Positions 48,009 to 56,374 of a stretch of DNA of 64,000 nt are shown here, in pieces. A model generated the notes under the pieces. The model did no database searches, had not been told where the DNA came from, and was given only the letters and a program-made list of their open reading frames with translations. The stretch comes from an uncultured Woeseiaceae bacterium (GTDB taxonomy: Bacteria; Pseudomonadota; Gammaproteobacteria; Steroidobacterales; Woeseiaceae): NCBI GenBank assembly GCA_947259985.1, contig CAMYOJ010000019.1:62001-126000 (forward strand), given 5' to 3'. Both the position numbers and the translations under genes were made by a program. Position 1 is the stretch's first letter; each line of letters begins with the position of its first letter.

Positions 48009-48398
48009 ATGAACAAGATGATTACTGTAGCGCTTATTGCCGGTGGCCTGCTGCTCCTGGATTCTCCTGAGGCCGCAGCTCACAAAGAGGTACGCAATGT
48101 GTACCAGCCATCGGCCTATTATCGCGTCGAGCACAGGCGTGCCACGCACATGCCTGACTGGCTCAGGCGCGACAGGTCGTTTCGCCGCTGGTACAAACGC
48201 ACGCAACTGCGCAGGTACAGGCACATGAGCTGGCACCGGCTGTACGATATTTATCGGTGGGAACGGTATTATGCCGGCAAGCCACATCGCGGCGATCATT
48301 ACCTGCGCGATCACAAGCATCGCGACCGCAGCTACCGCGATCACGGCGATTACCGCGACGACAGGCACGGCGATCGTCGGCGCCGCAACCGGCACTAG
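48009..48398 (+). CDS. Secreted highly basic Arg/His/Tyr-rich protein
   Basis: A 129-residue protein with a signal peptide (MITVALIAGGLLLLDSPEAAA) and a mature part rich in Arg, His, Tyr, Trp and Asp, including RRWYKRTQLRRYRHMSWHRLYDIYRW and a terminal RDH/RDD repeat tail (HRDRSYRDHGDYRDD). Such RH-rich exported proteins are widespread and uncharacterised; metal or polyanion binding is a guess. A CCGGAG ribosome-binding site precedes the ATG and an intrinsic terminator follows. Confidence 0.8.
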   Translation: MNKMITVALIAGGLLLLDSPEAAAHKEVRNVYQPSAYYRVEHRRATHMPDWLRRDRSFRRWYKRTQLRRYRHMSWHRLYDIYRWERYYAGKPHRGDHYLRDHKHRDRSYRDHGDYRDDRHGDRRRRNRH

Positions 48399-48418
48399 CC
48401 GGTAAGGCTGATCGGCAA

Positions 48419-48450
48419 AAAAGCCGGCCCGTGTGCTCGGGTCGGCTTTT
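48419..48450 (+). terminator. Intrinsic terminator after the basic secreted protein gene
   Basis: AAAAGCCGGCCCG and CGGGTCGGCTTTT pair (one G-U) around a TGTGCT loop, ending in TTTT. It lies 21 bases after the stop codon. Confidence 0.88.
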
Positions 48451-48511
48451 CCTGTGTGCTGCGGTACTGTAAAACCCTACATCAGAGGCCACCGGACTAC
48501 CGCGCACAATC

Positions 48512-49597
48512 ATGAATCTCGATGAACTCCGCAACAATCTCTCAAGCGTCGACAAGAAGCTTGTGAGACTTATCGCCGAGCGACAAAAGATCGTCGCCGA
48601 AATCGGCAAGAGTAAGCTGGATTCAGGCACAGGTACCCGCGACTACGCGCGAGAGAAAGACGTGCTCGACATGGGTCGTGAGCAGGCCGAGGCACTGGGC
48701 GTCGACCCGGACCTTGCGGAGAGCGTTCTGCGGCAACTCATTCGCACGTCGCTCGAAAGCCAGGAGCGCGACCGCGTGATCGCCGAGGGCAGGGGCGACG
48801 GCCGCCGCGTGCTCGTTATCGGCGGCGCCGGCAAGATGGGTCGCTGGTTCGTCGACTTCTTCTCGTCGCAGGGCTTTGCGACGACCGTGGCGGACACGTC
48901 CGTAGACGATGCGCCTGGACAGTTCCACAACTGGACCGACGCGGGCGTGGATTACGACGTCATCGTCGTAGCGGCGCCGCTGGCTGTTTCGGGCAGGATC
49001 CTCGCGCAGCTTGCCGTACTGAAGCCCAAAGGACTCGTTTTCGATATCGGCTCCCTCAAGTCGCCGCTGATTGACGGACTCAGGGAACTGCAGTCTGCAG
49101 GATGCCGCGTTACCTCGCTGCACCCGATGTACGGGCCCGATACGCGCTTGTTGTCGGGCCGACACCTGATCTTCTGCGACGTCGGCGATGCTGACGCAAC
49201 GGCTGCCGCCAAGGAACTGTTTTCGGCAACGATGGTGGAACAACTGGACATGGGGCTCGAAGATCACGACCGCCTGATTGCCTACGTGCTGGGCCTGTCG
49301 CATGCGCTCAACATCGCGTTCTTCACGGCGCTGTCCGAAAGCGGCGAGGCTGCGCCGAAGCTCGCGCAGATGTCATCGACGACATTCGATTCGCAACTGC
49401 TCGTATCGGCGGCTGTCGCGCAGGACAACCCGCACCTGTATTTCGAGATCCAGAATCTCAACAAGTTCGGCTTGGGACCGCTTGACGCGTTGTGCGAGGC
49501 GGCGAGTCGCATTCGTGAGACTGTCGCAGGCGGCGACGAGGAGGCATTCGTGGAGCTCATGCAGAAGGGCCGCGACTATCTCGCATTGCGGGGCTGA
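48512..49597 (+). CDS. tyrA: Bifunctional chorismate mutase/prephenate dehydrogenase TyrA
   Basis: A 361-residue tyrosine-synthesis enzyme. Residues 1-90 are an AroQ-type chorismate mutase (LDELRNNLSSVDKKLVRLIAERQKIVAEIGKSK in family pattern). From about 105 a prephenate dehydrogenase begins with the NAD site VLVIGGAGKMGRWFVDFF, then DIGSLKSPL, SLHPMYGPD and LSHALNIAFFTALSE. The fused form is typical of gammaproteobacteria. A diguanylate cyclase gene follows two bases later. Confidence 0.95.
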   Translation: MNLDELRNNLSSVDKKLVRLIAERQKIVAEIGKSKLDSGTGTRDYAREKDVLDMGREQAEALGVDPDLAESVLRQLIRTSLESQERDRVIAEGRGDGRRVLVIGGAGKMGRWFVDFFSSQGFATTVADTSVDDAPGQFHNWTDAGVDYDVIVVAAPLAVSGRILAQLAVLKPKGLVFDIGSLKSPLIDGLRELQSAGCRVTSLHPMYGPDTRLLSGRHLIFCDVGDADATAAAKELFSATMVEQLDMGLEDHDRLIAYVLGLSHALNIAFFTALSESGEAAPKLAQMSSTTFDSQLLVSAAVAQDNPHLYFEIQNLNKFGLGPLDALCEAASRIRETVAGGDEEAFVELMQKGRDYLALRG

Positions 49598-49599
49598 AC

Positions 49600-50634
49600 G
49601 TGTCCGCGATCGAAGAACTGCAGGCAGAACTCGAAGCTACGCGCCAGGAGCTCGAGCTGGTCACGGCCGAAGTCGCGAGCAACGACGAAAAGATGCGGCG
49701 CACGCAGCAGCGTGAATTGCGCCTGCTACAGGCTGAGACGCTCGATGCCCTGATCTATGCGCTGATCGACGGGCTGCGCGTAAGCTACGGGCTCGATTAC
49801 GTCAGCCTGGTGCTCGCCGATCCGGACCACGACATTCGTCACCTGTTGCTCGCCAACGGAACGCCGGCGAGCGACTTCGCACACCTGGTCATGGTCGAGT
49901 CGATGACAGGGCTCGCGCCGCAGTACATTGCCCTGCGCCAGCCCTGGCTCGGGGCGTTCGCCCCATGCGATCACCAGCTCATCTGCCCGGGCGCGACTGA
50001 CATGGCCAGTATCGCGATGATTCCGTTGACGCATCGCGGCCGCCTGCTGGGCAGCATCAACCTGTGCAGCCGCGATGCCGAGCGATTCACACGCTACCAT
50101 GCGAGCGATTTCATGGCGCACCTCGGCGACGTGCTGACAGGCTGGCACAACCGACGCTACCTGAGCGTGCGCCTGATCGAGGAATTGGCGAGGGCGCGCC
50201 GCGACGGCACGCGACTCGTGTGCCTGATGCTGGACATCGATCACTTCAAGCGAGTCAACGACAACTGGGGGCATGCGGCTGGCGACGACGTGCTGCGAGA
50301 GATTGCTCAGCGGGTAGAGGGGCAAGTCAGGGCCAGCGACGTTGCGGCTCGCTACGGTGGTGAAGAGTTTGTCGTGCTGCTGCCGAATACCGACGTCGCG
50401 TCGGCGCTACTGTTGGCAGAGCGTATTCGTACGGCAATCTCCGAATTGCCTGTAAACCTCCCCAACGAAGAGGCCATAACAATCACGGCTTCGATCGGTA
50501 TCGCTGAGGTGCAGCCGGCGCCCGAAGCCGACGATCTCAAGACGGTGGGCGACTCGCTGATAGCGCGGGCGGACGTCGCCCTGTATGCCGCCAAATCCGC
50601 TGGTCGAAATCGTGTAGTCGTGGAGCAAGGGTGA
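49600..50634 (+). CDS. Diguanylate cyclase with N-terminal coiled coil and GAF/DUF484-like domain
   Basis: A 344-residue cytosolic enzyme that makes cyclic di-GMP. Residues 1-45 are a coiled coil (LQAELEATRQELELV), then a GAF/DUF484-like sensor (LDALIYALIDGLRVSYGLDYVSLVLADPD; IPLTHRGRLLGSINLCSRD), then a GGDEF domain: LMLDIDHFKRVNDNWGHAAGDDVLR, an intact inhibitory I-site RASD (244-247) and the active GGEEF (253-257). Product inhibition is therefore expected. It starts with GTG two bases after tyrA and overlaps the next gene's start. Confidence 0.94.
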   Translation: MSAIEELQAELEATRQELELVTAEVASNDEKMRRTQQRELRLLQAETLDALIYALIDGLRVSYGLDYVSLVLADPDHDIRHLLLANGTPASDFAHLVMVESMTGLAPQYIALRQPWLGAFAPCDHQLICPGATDMASIAMIPLTHRGRLLGSINLCSRDAERFTRYHASDFMAHLGDVLTGWHNRRYLSVRLIEELARARRDGTRLVCLMLDIDHFKRVNDNWGHAAGDDVLREIAQRVEGQVRASDVAARYGGEEFVVLLPNTDVASALLLAERIRTAISELPVNLPNEEAITITASIGIAEVQPAPEADDLKTVGDSLIARADVALYAAKSAGRNRVVVEQG

Positions 50635-51593
50635 TGAAGACAATGAGACTGCTGACACCAGTGATGATGCTTTTTCTGGCCGCTTGCGGCGGGGAACCGG
50701 CGGGGGAGCAGGAACGCTTCGCGCCCGTGGTCGTGTACGCGACCTACGACGATGAGGAGTACCTGGCGAGCCTGTTCAAGGACTTCACGAAGCAGACCAG
50801 AATTCCCGTGACCCTTCGGCTTGGCGAGGCGCAGCAGCTTGTTGATAACGTGATTGCCAATCGTGGCTCGCCGCCGGCCGACGTATTGTTGACGACCAGC
50901 GCTGCGGAGGCCTGGCGCGCTGCGGACGAGGGCGCTCTGAGGCCGATCGGCGCCGAGAACCTGGCCAAGGTCGCCGATTTCCTGCGCGACCCCGACGGGC
51001 TCTGGGCCGCGACGCGCATGAGTGTGACCGTTATAGTCGACGGGCCTGCACCCGCACAGGAGACGCCTGCGACCTACGCAGACCTCGGCAAGCCAGTCTA
51101 CAGCGGCAGTCTTTGCCTGGCCTCGTCGTCACTGCCCGTGAATCGATCGCTGGTCGCGATGCTGATTTCAGAGCTTGGGGAGAAGCCGGCCGAACGTGTT
51201 GTGCGCGGATGGATTCGCAACCTGGCCGTACCCGTATTCGATACCGAGGCAGAGCTTGCGGCGGCTGTCGAGGCCGGAACCTGTGGCTACGCCATCCTCT
51301 CGAGTCCGCTGGTCGTGGGAAACTGGATTCTGCCTGAACCGGCCTACGTGGATATCGAGGGCGTCGGCATCGCGCGGCACGCGCGGTATCCGCAATCGGC
51401 AGAAAAACTCGTCGACTGGTTGCTGTCGGAGGACGTGCAGGATCGCCATGCGCGCGCCATGAAAGCGTATCCCGCGGTCACAAATCTCATCCACTCGCCG
51501 CTGGCTGAGGAAATCAGCACCAGGAACGTCGGCCTCGCCGGCTGGAACGATAATGACGCCGCGTTGCTGGCGGAACGTGCCGGCTATCGATAG
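50634..51593 (+). CDS. Iron-type (FbpA-like) periplasmic binding lipoprotein
   Basis: A 319-residue lipoprotein (LLTPVMMLFLAACGG) of the extracellular solute-binding family 1/FbpA group: VVVYATYDDEEYLASLFKDFTKQT, PADVLLTTSAAEAWRAADEGAL, YADLGKPVYSGSLCLA and CGYAILSSPLVVGNW. Related proteins bind ferric iron or polyamines. The ATG at 50634 overlaps the cyclase stop; a GTG three bases earlier is the alternative. No permease or ATPase of this class is adjacent, so it is an orphan, convergent with a FecCD-type permease gene (10-base overlap). Confidence 0.85.
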   Translation: MKTMRLLTPVMMLFLAACGGEPAGEQERFAPVVVYATYDDEEYLASLFKDFTKQTRIPVTLRLGEAQQLVDNVIANRGSPPADVLLTTSAAEAWRAADEGALRPIGAENLAKVADFLRDPDGLWAATRMSVTVIVDGPAPAQETPATYADLGKPVYSGSLCLASSSLPVNRSLVAMLISELGEKPAERVVRGWIRNLAVPVFDTEAELAAAVEAGTCGYAILSSPLVVGNWILPEPAYVDIEGVGIARHARYPQSAEKLVDWLLSEDVQDRHARAMKAYPAVTNLIHSPLAEEISTRNVGLAGWNDNDAALLAERAGYR

Positions 51594-52573
51594 TGCCCCT
51601 GGCGCACACGACTCATCAATACAAGGAACAACGGCACGCCGATTGCGGCTGTCAGCGCGCCTACCGGAAGTTGTCGTGGGGCCATGATAGTCCGGGCCAT
51701 CGTGTCGGCGACGACGAGCAATGCGCCACCGGCCAGTGCCGAAGCCGGCAGTACCACACGATGGTCGCTGCCGACGACAAGGCGGACGAGGTGTGGAATG
51801 ACGAGGCCGATAAAACCGATAACACCGACTGTCGTTACCGAAAGTGCGACAGCGAGCGCCGACGCAACGAAAATCAGGTAGCGAAAATTGCGCACGGGCA
51901 GGCCAACGATTGCGGCTTGCAGTTCACCGCGGGCCAGCACATTCAGATGCCTCGCGCCGAGGGTGCCGCCCGCAACCAGCAGCAGCAGGAGCCACAGGCA
52001 GCGCTCAGGGTCGAACGCGAAACTCAGGTCGCCCATGAGCCAGAACAACATGCCGCGCAGGTTCTGATCGGGGCTCAGGGCGAGCAATAAAGTCGTTGCG
52101 GCGCTGAAGCCGGCCGCGAGCACGACGCCGGTCAGCAGCAGTCGTGTCGGCGTCCAGCTGCCGGAGCCGTGTGCTATGGCGAAGACGAGCAAGGTCGCGG
52201 CCATCGCGCCGACAAAAGCCGACAGGTCGATGAGCGCTGTCCCAAAGCCCAGCATCATTGCCAGCAGGGCAAGCACTGCTGCTCCGCCCGAGCTGCCGAG
52301 TATGTAGGGTTCGGCAAGCGGGTTCCTGAGCAAGACCTGCATCAATACGCCCGCTACGGCAAGCAGGCCTCCCACGGCGAATGCGGTCAGGGCGCGCGGC
52401 AGACGCAGGTCCACGACGAGCGACTGAATCTTCGGCGATCCTGCGCCGCGCAATGCCGTGATCATCTCGGACAGGTTTACGTCGGCACTGCCCGAAGCAA
52501 GCGCAAAGATGAACGCGAAGACCACTACAACGAGCAGTACGGCGAACAAGGCTGCGCTACGGCCTCCGGTCAC
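51584..52573 (-). CDS. FecCD/BtuC-type ABC transporter permease
   Basis: A 329-residue inner-membrane permease with about nine to ten transmembrane helices. Family features: LRLPRALTAFAVGGLLAVAGVLMQVLLRNPLAEPYILGSSGGA (known BtuC pattern), GLPVRNFRYLIF, and GVIGFIGLVIPHLVRLVVGSDHR for ATPase coupling. Substrates are cobalamin, haem or siderophores. It stands alone, so its natural partners may be the BtuF-like protein at 34.6 kb and BtuD-like ATPase at 38.9 kb. The GTG at 52573, seven bases after AGGAG, is the best start; TTG at 52579 is too close. Confidence 0.93.
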   Translation of the reverse strand: MTGGRSAALFAVLLVVVVFAFIFALASGSADVNLSEMITALRGAGSPKIQSLVVDLRLPRALTAFAVGGLLAVAGVLMQVLLRNPLAEPYILGSSGGAAVLALLAMMLGFGTALIDLSAFVGAMAATLLVFAIAHGSGSWTPTRLLLTGVVLAAGFSAATTLLLALSPDQNLRGMLFWLMGDLSFAFDPERCLWLLLLLVAGGTLGARHLNVLARGELQAAIVGLPVRNFRYLIFVASALAVALSVTTVGVIGFIGLVIPHLVRLVVGSDHRVVLPASALAGGALLVVADTMARTIMAPRQLPVGALTAAIGVPLFLVLMSRVRQGHYR

Positions 52574-52645
52574 TGACAATCTCCTGGGGCGAAATGCGAC
52601 GGATAGTGTAAAGTAAACGGCAGTTAGATTTTGAATACGGTTGCA

Positions 52646-53236
52646 ATGGGCAACGATTGGATTGACGCCGAAGGGTTTCGAGCGAACGTCGGCATCATCC
52701 TTGCGAATAACGACGACAAGCTCATGCTTGGTGGTCGGGTCGGTGCGAAAGGCTGGCAGTTCCCGCAGGGAGGGATGATCGAAGGTGAGGAACCCGTCGA
52801 TGCGATGTTTCGCGAGTTACACGAGGAGGTCGGGCTCGAGCCCGACGACGTCGAAGTGCTCGGCGTGACCTGCGACTGGTTGCGCTACACCTTGCCCGAT
52901 AAGTTCATTCGTCGACACAGCATGCCGCTTTGCATCGGGCAAAAGCAGCGCTGGTTCATGTTGCGTCTCGTGAGCGATGAAGACCGGTTGCGGTTCGATC
53001 GCTGTGAGAGACCCGAGTTCGACCGCTTTCGCTGGGTGCATTTCTGGCGGCCCGTCAATGAAGTGATCTACTTCAAGCGTCGCGTCTACGCACGGGCATT
53101 GCACGAGCTTGGGCCGTTCGTTTTCCCGGACGGCGTGCCGAAACGGCCCCGCTGGTGGCCGAAACGCTGGCGCGCGGCGTTCGACAAGGACATCGCGCGC
53201 ATGCGAGAGGCGACCGCCGAGGTTCTCAATCCGTGA
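52646..53236 (+). CDS. rppH: RNA pyrophosphohydrolase RppH
   Basis: A 196-residue Nudix hydrolase that removes pyrophosphate from 5' ends of mRNAs to start decay. RANVGIILANNDDKLMLGGRV and the Nudix box GGMIEGEEPVDAMFRELHEEVGL are intact, with WLRYTLPD and QKQRWFMLRL as in RppH. It is longer than E. coli RppH (176 residues) through a basic C-terminal tail (KRPRWWPKRW). The ATG at 52646 is chosen; a TTG at 52631 is less likely. Confidence 0.94.
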   Translation: MGNDWIDAEGFRANVGIILANNDDKLMLGGRVGAKGWQFPQGGMIEGEEPVDAMFRELHEEVGLEPDDVEVLGVTCDWLRYTLPDKFIRRHSMPLCIGQKQRWFMLRLVSDEDRLRFDRCERPEFDRFRWVHFWRPVNEVIYFKRRVYARALHELGPFVFPDGVPKRPRWWPKRWRAAFDKDIARMREATAEVLNP

Positions 53237-53306
53237 CCTGGCGCACTTCTGTTTGCCCGGGTCACCGCGTAACATAACGTCTTTTCGGGCAATAGTGGCT
53301 GACTGA

Positions 53307-54026
53307 GTGGCGTCAAAGTTCCACATACAAACGCATGGACCGGGCCGAGTCTGGGTGACTCGGGGCCTGCTACTGGGCCTGCTCGTCGTCATCGGTTACC
53401 TGGTGTTCGAATTCGGGCGAATTCAGGGGGGTTACGACGTCGTCGACGCTGCAAACGAGCGTGAGCAGTACGAAGTTCGTATCGCCGGACTCGAGGACGA
53501 AATCGTGGCGCTCGAGCAGGAAGTGGCGCTGCTCGAAACGCACCGTGAGATCGATCGTGAGGCCTACAAGGAAGTGGAAAATAGCTTGACGACCCTGCAG
53601 GCGAAGATACAGGAGCAGCGTGACGCGATCGCGTTCTACCGGGGCATCGTGTCGCCGGAAGATGGCAACAAAGGACTCAGGGTGCAGGATCTCAAGCTGA
53701 CCCGGGGCAAAGAAGAGCGCGAGTTCAACCTGCGGCTCGTGCTCGTGCAGGCCATGCGGCACGATCGCAAGGTGTCTGGCGACGTCAACCTTAGCGTCGA
53801 GGGCAGTCAGGATGGGGTCGAAAAGAGCTACGCATTCGCGGAATTGCTGCCGCCCGAAGCCAACAAGGGCTGGGCGTTCTCGTTTCGCTATTTTCAGGAT
53901 TTTGACCGGCAGCTCGTGTTGCCGGATGGTTTTACGCCCGAACGGATTCGTGTAGAAGTGCGCTCCAGGACGCGATCCATTGCGAGCATTGAAGAGAGTT
54001 TCGCCTGGGTCACGAGCCAGGGCTGA
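53307..54026 (+). CDS. Membrane-anchored coiled-coil protein, DUF6776-like
   Basis: A 239-residue protein with one N-terminal transmembrane helix (LLLGLLVVIGYLVFEFGRIQ), a coiled coil (about 48-115, VRIAGLEDEIVALEQEVALLE) and a C-terminal beta-rich domain (LRVQDLKLTRGKEEREFNLRLVLVQ ... PDGFTPERIRVEV). The family commonly precedes a bactofilin and erpA in gammaproteobacteria, as here, suggesting an envelope or cytoskeletal role that remains unproved. It starts with GTG. Confidence 0.75.
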   Translation: MASKFHIQTHGPGRVWVTRGLLLGLLVVIGYLVFEFGRIQGGYDVVDAANEREQYEVRIAGLEDEIVALEQEVALLETHREIDREAYKEVENSLTTLQAKIQEQRDAIAFYRGIVSPEDGNKGLRVQDLKLTRGKEEREFNLRLVLVQAMRHDRKVSGDVNLSVEGSQDGVEKSYAFAELLPPEANKGWAFSFRYFQDFDRQLVLPDGFTPERIRVEVRSRTRSIASIEESFAWVTSQG

Positions 54027-54065
54027 TAAATTTGGCCGCCGGATGCGGTCCTAGTGGAGAACCTG

Positions 54066-54491
54066 ATGTTTGGAAAGAAAAATAGCAGACACACCGTCGT
54101 GGAAACACTGATCGGCTCTAACAGCAAGGTCAGCGGCGACCTGCACTTCAAGGGTGGCTGCCATATCGATGGTACGGTCAACGGCAACGTCTCGGCCGAT
54201 CCGGACACCGAATCTGCACTCAGCATCAGCGATATCGGTAGCGTCGATGGTGGCGTGACGGTCCCCTACGTCGTATTGAACGGCATCGTCAAAGGCGACG
54301 TTTTTGCCAGCCAGCGCGTGGAACTCGGCCCGACCGCGCGGGTCATTGGCAATGTGTATTACAATCTGATTGAAATGGCGATTGGCGCCGAGATCAACGG
54401 CAAGCTCGTGCACCAGCCCGAGGGCCAGGTACCGTTGCTCGAGCAGACCAGTCGCATCGACGAAACAGCCGCCGTGGCGAGCGAAGCCTGA
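54066..54491 (+). CDS. Bactofilin (polymer-forming cytoskeletal protein)
   Basis: A 141-residue bactofilin, a nucleotide-independent filament protein of right-handed beta-helix fold. The repeat pattern is visible as TLIGSNSKVSGDLHFKGGCHIDGTVNGNV, IGSVDGGVTVPYVVLNGIVKGDVFASQRVELG and ARVIGNVYYNLIEMAIGAEINGKLVHQ (successive beta-helix turns). Bactofilins scaffold cell-wall enzymes and cell shape. The ATG at 54066 is preferred over the upstream GTG at 54054. Flanked by the DUF6776-like gene and erpA. Confidence 0.93.
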   Translation: MFGKKNSRHTVVETLIGSNSKVSGDLHFKGGCHIDGTVNGNVSADPDTESALSISDIGSVDGGVTVPYVVLNGIVKGDVFASQRVELGPTARVIGNVYYNLIEMAIGAEINGKLVHQPEGQVPLLEQTSRIDETAAVASEA

Positions 54492-54518
54492 TTCGCATCA
54501 CGGCACAGGGAAAAGGAC

Positions 54519-54869
54519 ATGGCAACAGCACAACAACCACCATCGAGTGTGGTATTCACAGACGCCGCCGCCCACAAGGTGAGTGAGCTAATCGCAGAGG
54601 AAGACAATCCTAACCTCATGCTCCGGGTGTTTATCTCGGGCGGAGGTTGTTCGGGATTCCAGTACGGATTTACGTTCGACGATGATGTCGAGGACGGTGA
54701 CAGCCAGGTCGAAAACCAGGGCGTGACCTTGTTGATCGACCCGATGAGCGTGCAGTACCTGATGGGTGCCGAAATCGACTACAAGGAAGACCTGCAGGGA
54801 GCGCAGTTCATAATCCGGAATCCGAATGCACAAACCACCTGCGGCTGCGGGCAATCTTTCACCGTCTGA
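54519..54869 (+). CDS. erpA: Iron-sulfur cluster insertion protein ErpA
   Basis: A 116-residue A-type carrier that delivers 4Fe-4S clusters to enzymes such as IspG. The three cluster cysteines are in [17 protein letters not shown] and TCGCGQSF, and [20 protein letters not shown] is typical. The last 44 bases overlap the N-terminal coding part of ppx in another frame. Confidence 0.96.
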   Translation: MATAQQPPSSVVFTDAAAHKVSELIAEEDNPNLMLRVFISGGGCSGFQYGFTFDDDVEDGDSQVENQGVTLLIDPMSVQYLMGAEIDYKEDLQGAQFIIRNPNAQTTCGCGQSFTV

Positions 54870-56361
54870 GCTTCCCCAGCCGGAAATAATCGCGGCCGTC
54901 GATCTCGGCTCCAACAGCTTTCACATGATCGTCGGCGAGTTGCGGCATGGCCAACTCGCCGTGCTGGACCGTATTCGCGAAACGGTCAGGCTCGCAGAGG
55001 GGCTCTCCGAAAAAGGTGATATCTCCGCGGATGCGCGCAAGCGCGCAATCGATTGCCTGTCGCGTTTTGGCGAGCGGCTGCGCAACGTGCATGCGAGCAA
55101 TGTTCGGGCAGCGGGCACGAGTACGATCCGGCGCGCGCGTGAAGACTCGACGTTCATGGCCGAAGCCGAGGAAGCGTTGGGTCATCCGATCGAGATCATC
55201 TCCGGTATCGAGGAAGCGCGACTCATCTACAAAGGGGTCACCCACAGCCTGCCGCCCACGGAAGGACTGCGGCTCGTCATGGACATCGGCGGCGGCAGTA
55301 CCGAACTGATTCTCGGACAAGCGGCGCAGCCCAAGGCATTGGAGAGCCTGCACCTCGGCTGCGTGTCGATGACCGAGCGCGTGTTTGCCGATGGCAAACT
55401 TACGAAGCGACGGTTCGACACGGCACGCTTGGCAGCGCGCCTCGAACTGCGGCCGGTCAAGGCATTTTTCCGCAACGCGAACGACATACAGGCAATAGGG
55501 ACGTCCGGCACGATACGGGCGACTGAGGCCGTCGCGCGTGAACTCGGCCTCAGCGAAGGCGGCCTGACGCTGCCGATCGTCGAGCAGTTGATCGGTAAGG
55601 TCCTCGAGTTCGATGCGATCGACGAGCTGTCACTGGGTGGTCTTTCCGAACGCCGCGCGCAGGTCTGGCCCGGCGGCCTGTCAATTCTCGCCGAACTCAT
55701 CAACGTGCTGAAAATCGAGACGCTGGAGATCTCCGACGGCGCGTTGCGTGAAGGATTGTTGTACGACCTGCTCGGTCGGCTGCAGCATGAAGACGCACGA
55801 GAGCGCACCGTGCGTGCCATGGCTTCACGTTACCAGGTGGATGAGCGACAAGCCGAGCGCGTTGCGACCACGGCGGCTGACCTTTATTCGCAGTGCAAGA
55901 GCGAGTGGGGGTTTTCGGAGAAGATTGCAGGACGGGTGCTCGACTGGGCAGCGCACCTGCATGAAATTGGCCTGGATATTTCGCACGACGGTTACCAGCG
56001 TCACGGCGCGTATATCGCCGAGCATGCGGACATGCCGGGCTTCCCGCGTGCCGAGCAACGTTTTCTTGCGGTTCTGATTGGCGGCCAGCGCCACCGCATT
56101 GACACGTCGAGATTTCGGGCGCTGCCTGACTCTTGGCGCGAGGCCAGCCTGCGCCTGCTGTTGATCCTGAGGCTTGCCGTGTTACTCAACCGCAGCCGCA
56201 AGGGCACCGAGCAACCGCCGGTCAGGGTCGATGTGTCCGAAAAAGCTATCAACATCAACTTCGATGCCGACTGGCTTGCCGCCAACCCACTGACGATTGC
56301 GGACCTCGAGCGCGAGAAAGAATTCCTGTCGGAAGTCGGTTACGTGCTGGCCATTCGCTGA
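54826..56361 (+). CDS. ppx: Exopolyphosphatase Ppx/GppA
   Basis: A 511-residue enzyme that hydrolyses terminal phosphates from polyphosphate. The ASKHA ATPase-type fold shows [63 protein letters not shown] and [17 protein letters not shown]; the C-terminal HD-like domain contains [23 protein letters not shown]. The start ATG lies inside erpA (44-base overlap) with no better start downstream before the conserved Asp motif. Ppk1 at 61-63 kb is the synthetic counterpart. Confidence 0.95.
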   Translation: MHKPPAAAGNLSPSELPQPEIIAAVDLGSNSFHMIVGELRHGQLAVLDRIRETVRLAEGLSEKGDISADARKRAIDCLSRFGERLRNVHASNVRAAGTSTIRRAREDSTFMAEAEEALGHPIEIISGIEEARLIYKGVTHSLPPTEGLRLVMDIGGGSTELILGQAAQPKALESLHLGCVSMTERVFADGKLTKRRFDTARLAARLELRPVKAFFRNANDIQAIGTSGTIRATEAVARELGLSEGGLTLPIVEQLIGKVLEFDAIDELSLGGLSERRAQVWPGGLSILAELINVLKIETLEISDGALREGLLYDLLGRLQHEDARERTVRAMASRYQVDERQAERVATTAADLYSQCKSEWGFSEKIAGRVLDWAAHLHEIGLDISHDGYQRHGAYIAEHADMPGFPRAEQRFLAVLIGGQRHRIDTSRFRALPDSWREASLRLLLILRLAVLLNRSRKGTEQPPVRVDVSEKAININFDADWLAANPLTIADLEREKEFLSEVGYVLAIR

Positions 56362-56374
56362 AAGGAGTTTGTCC

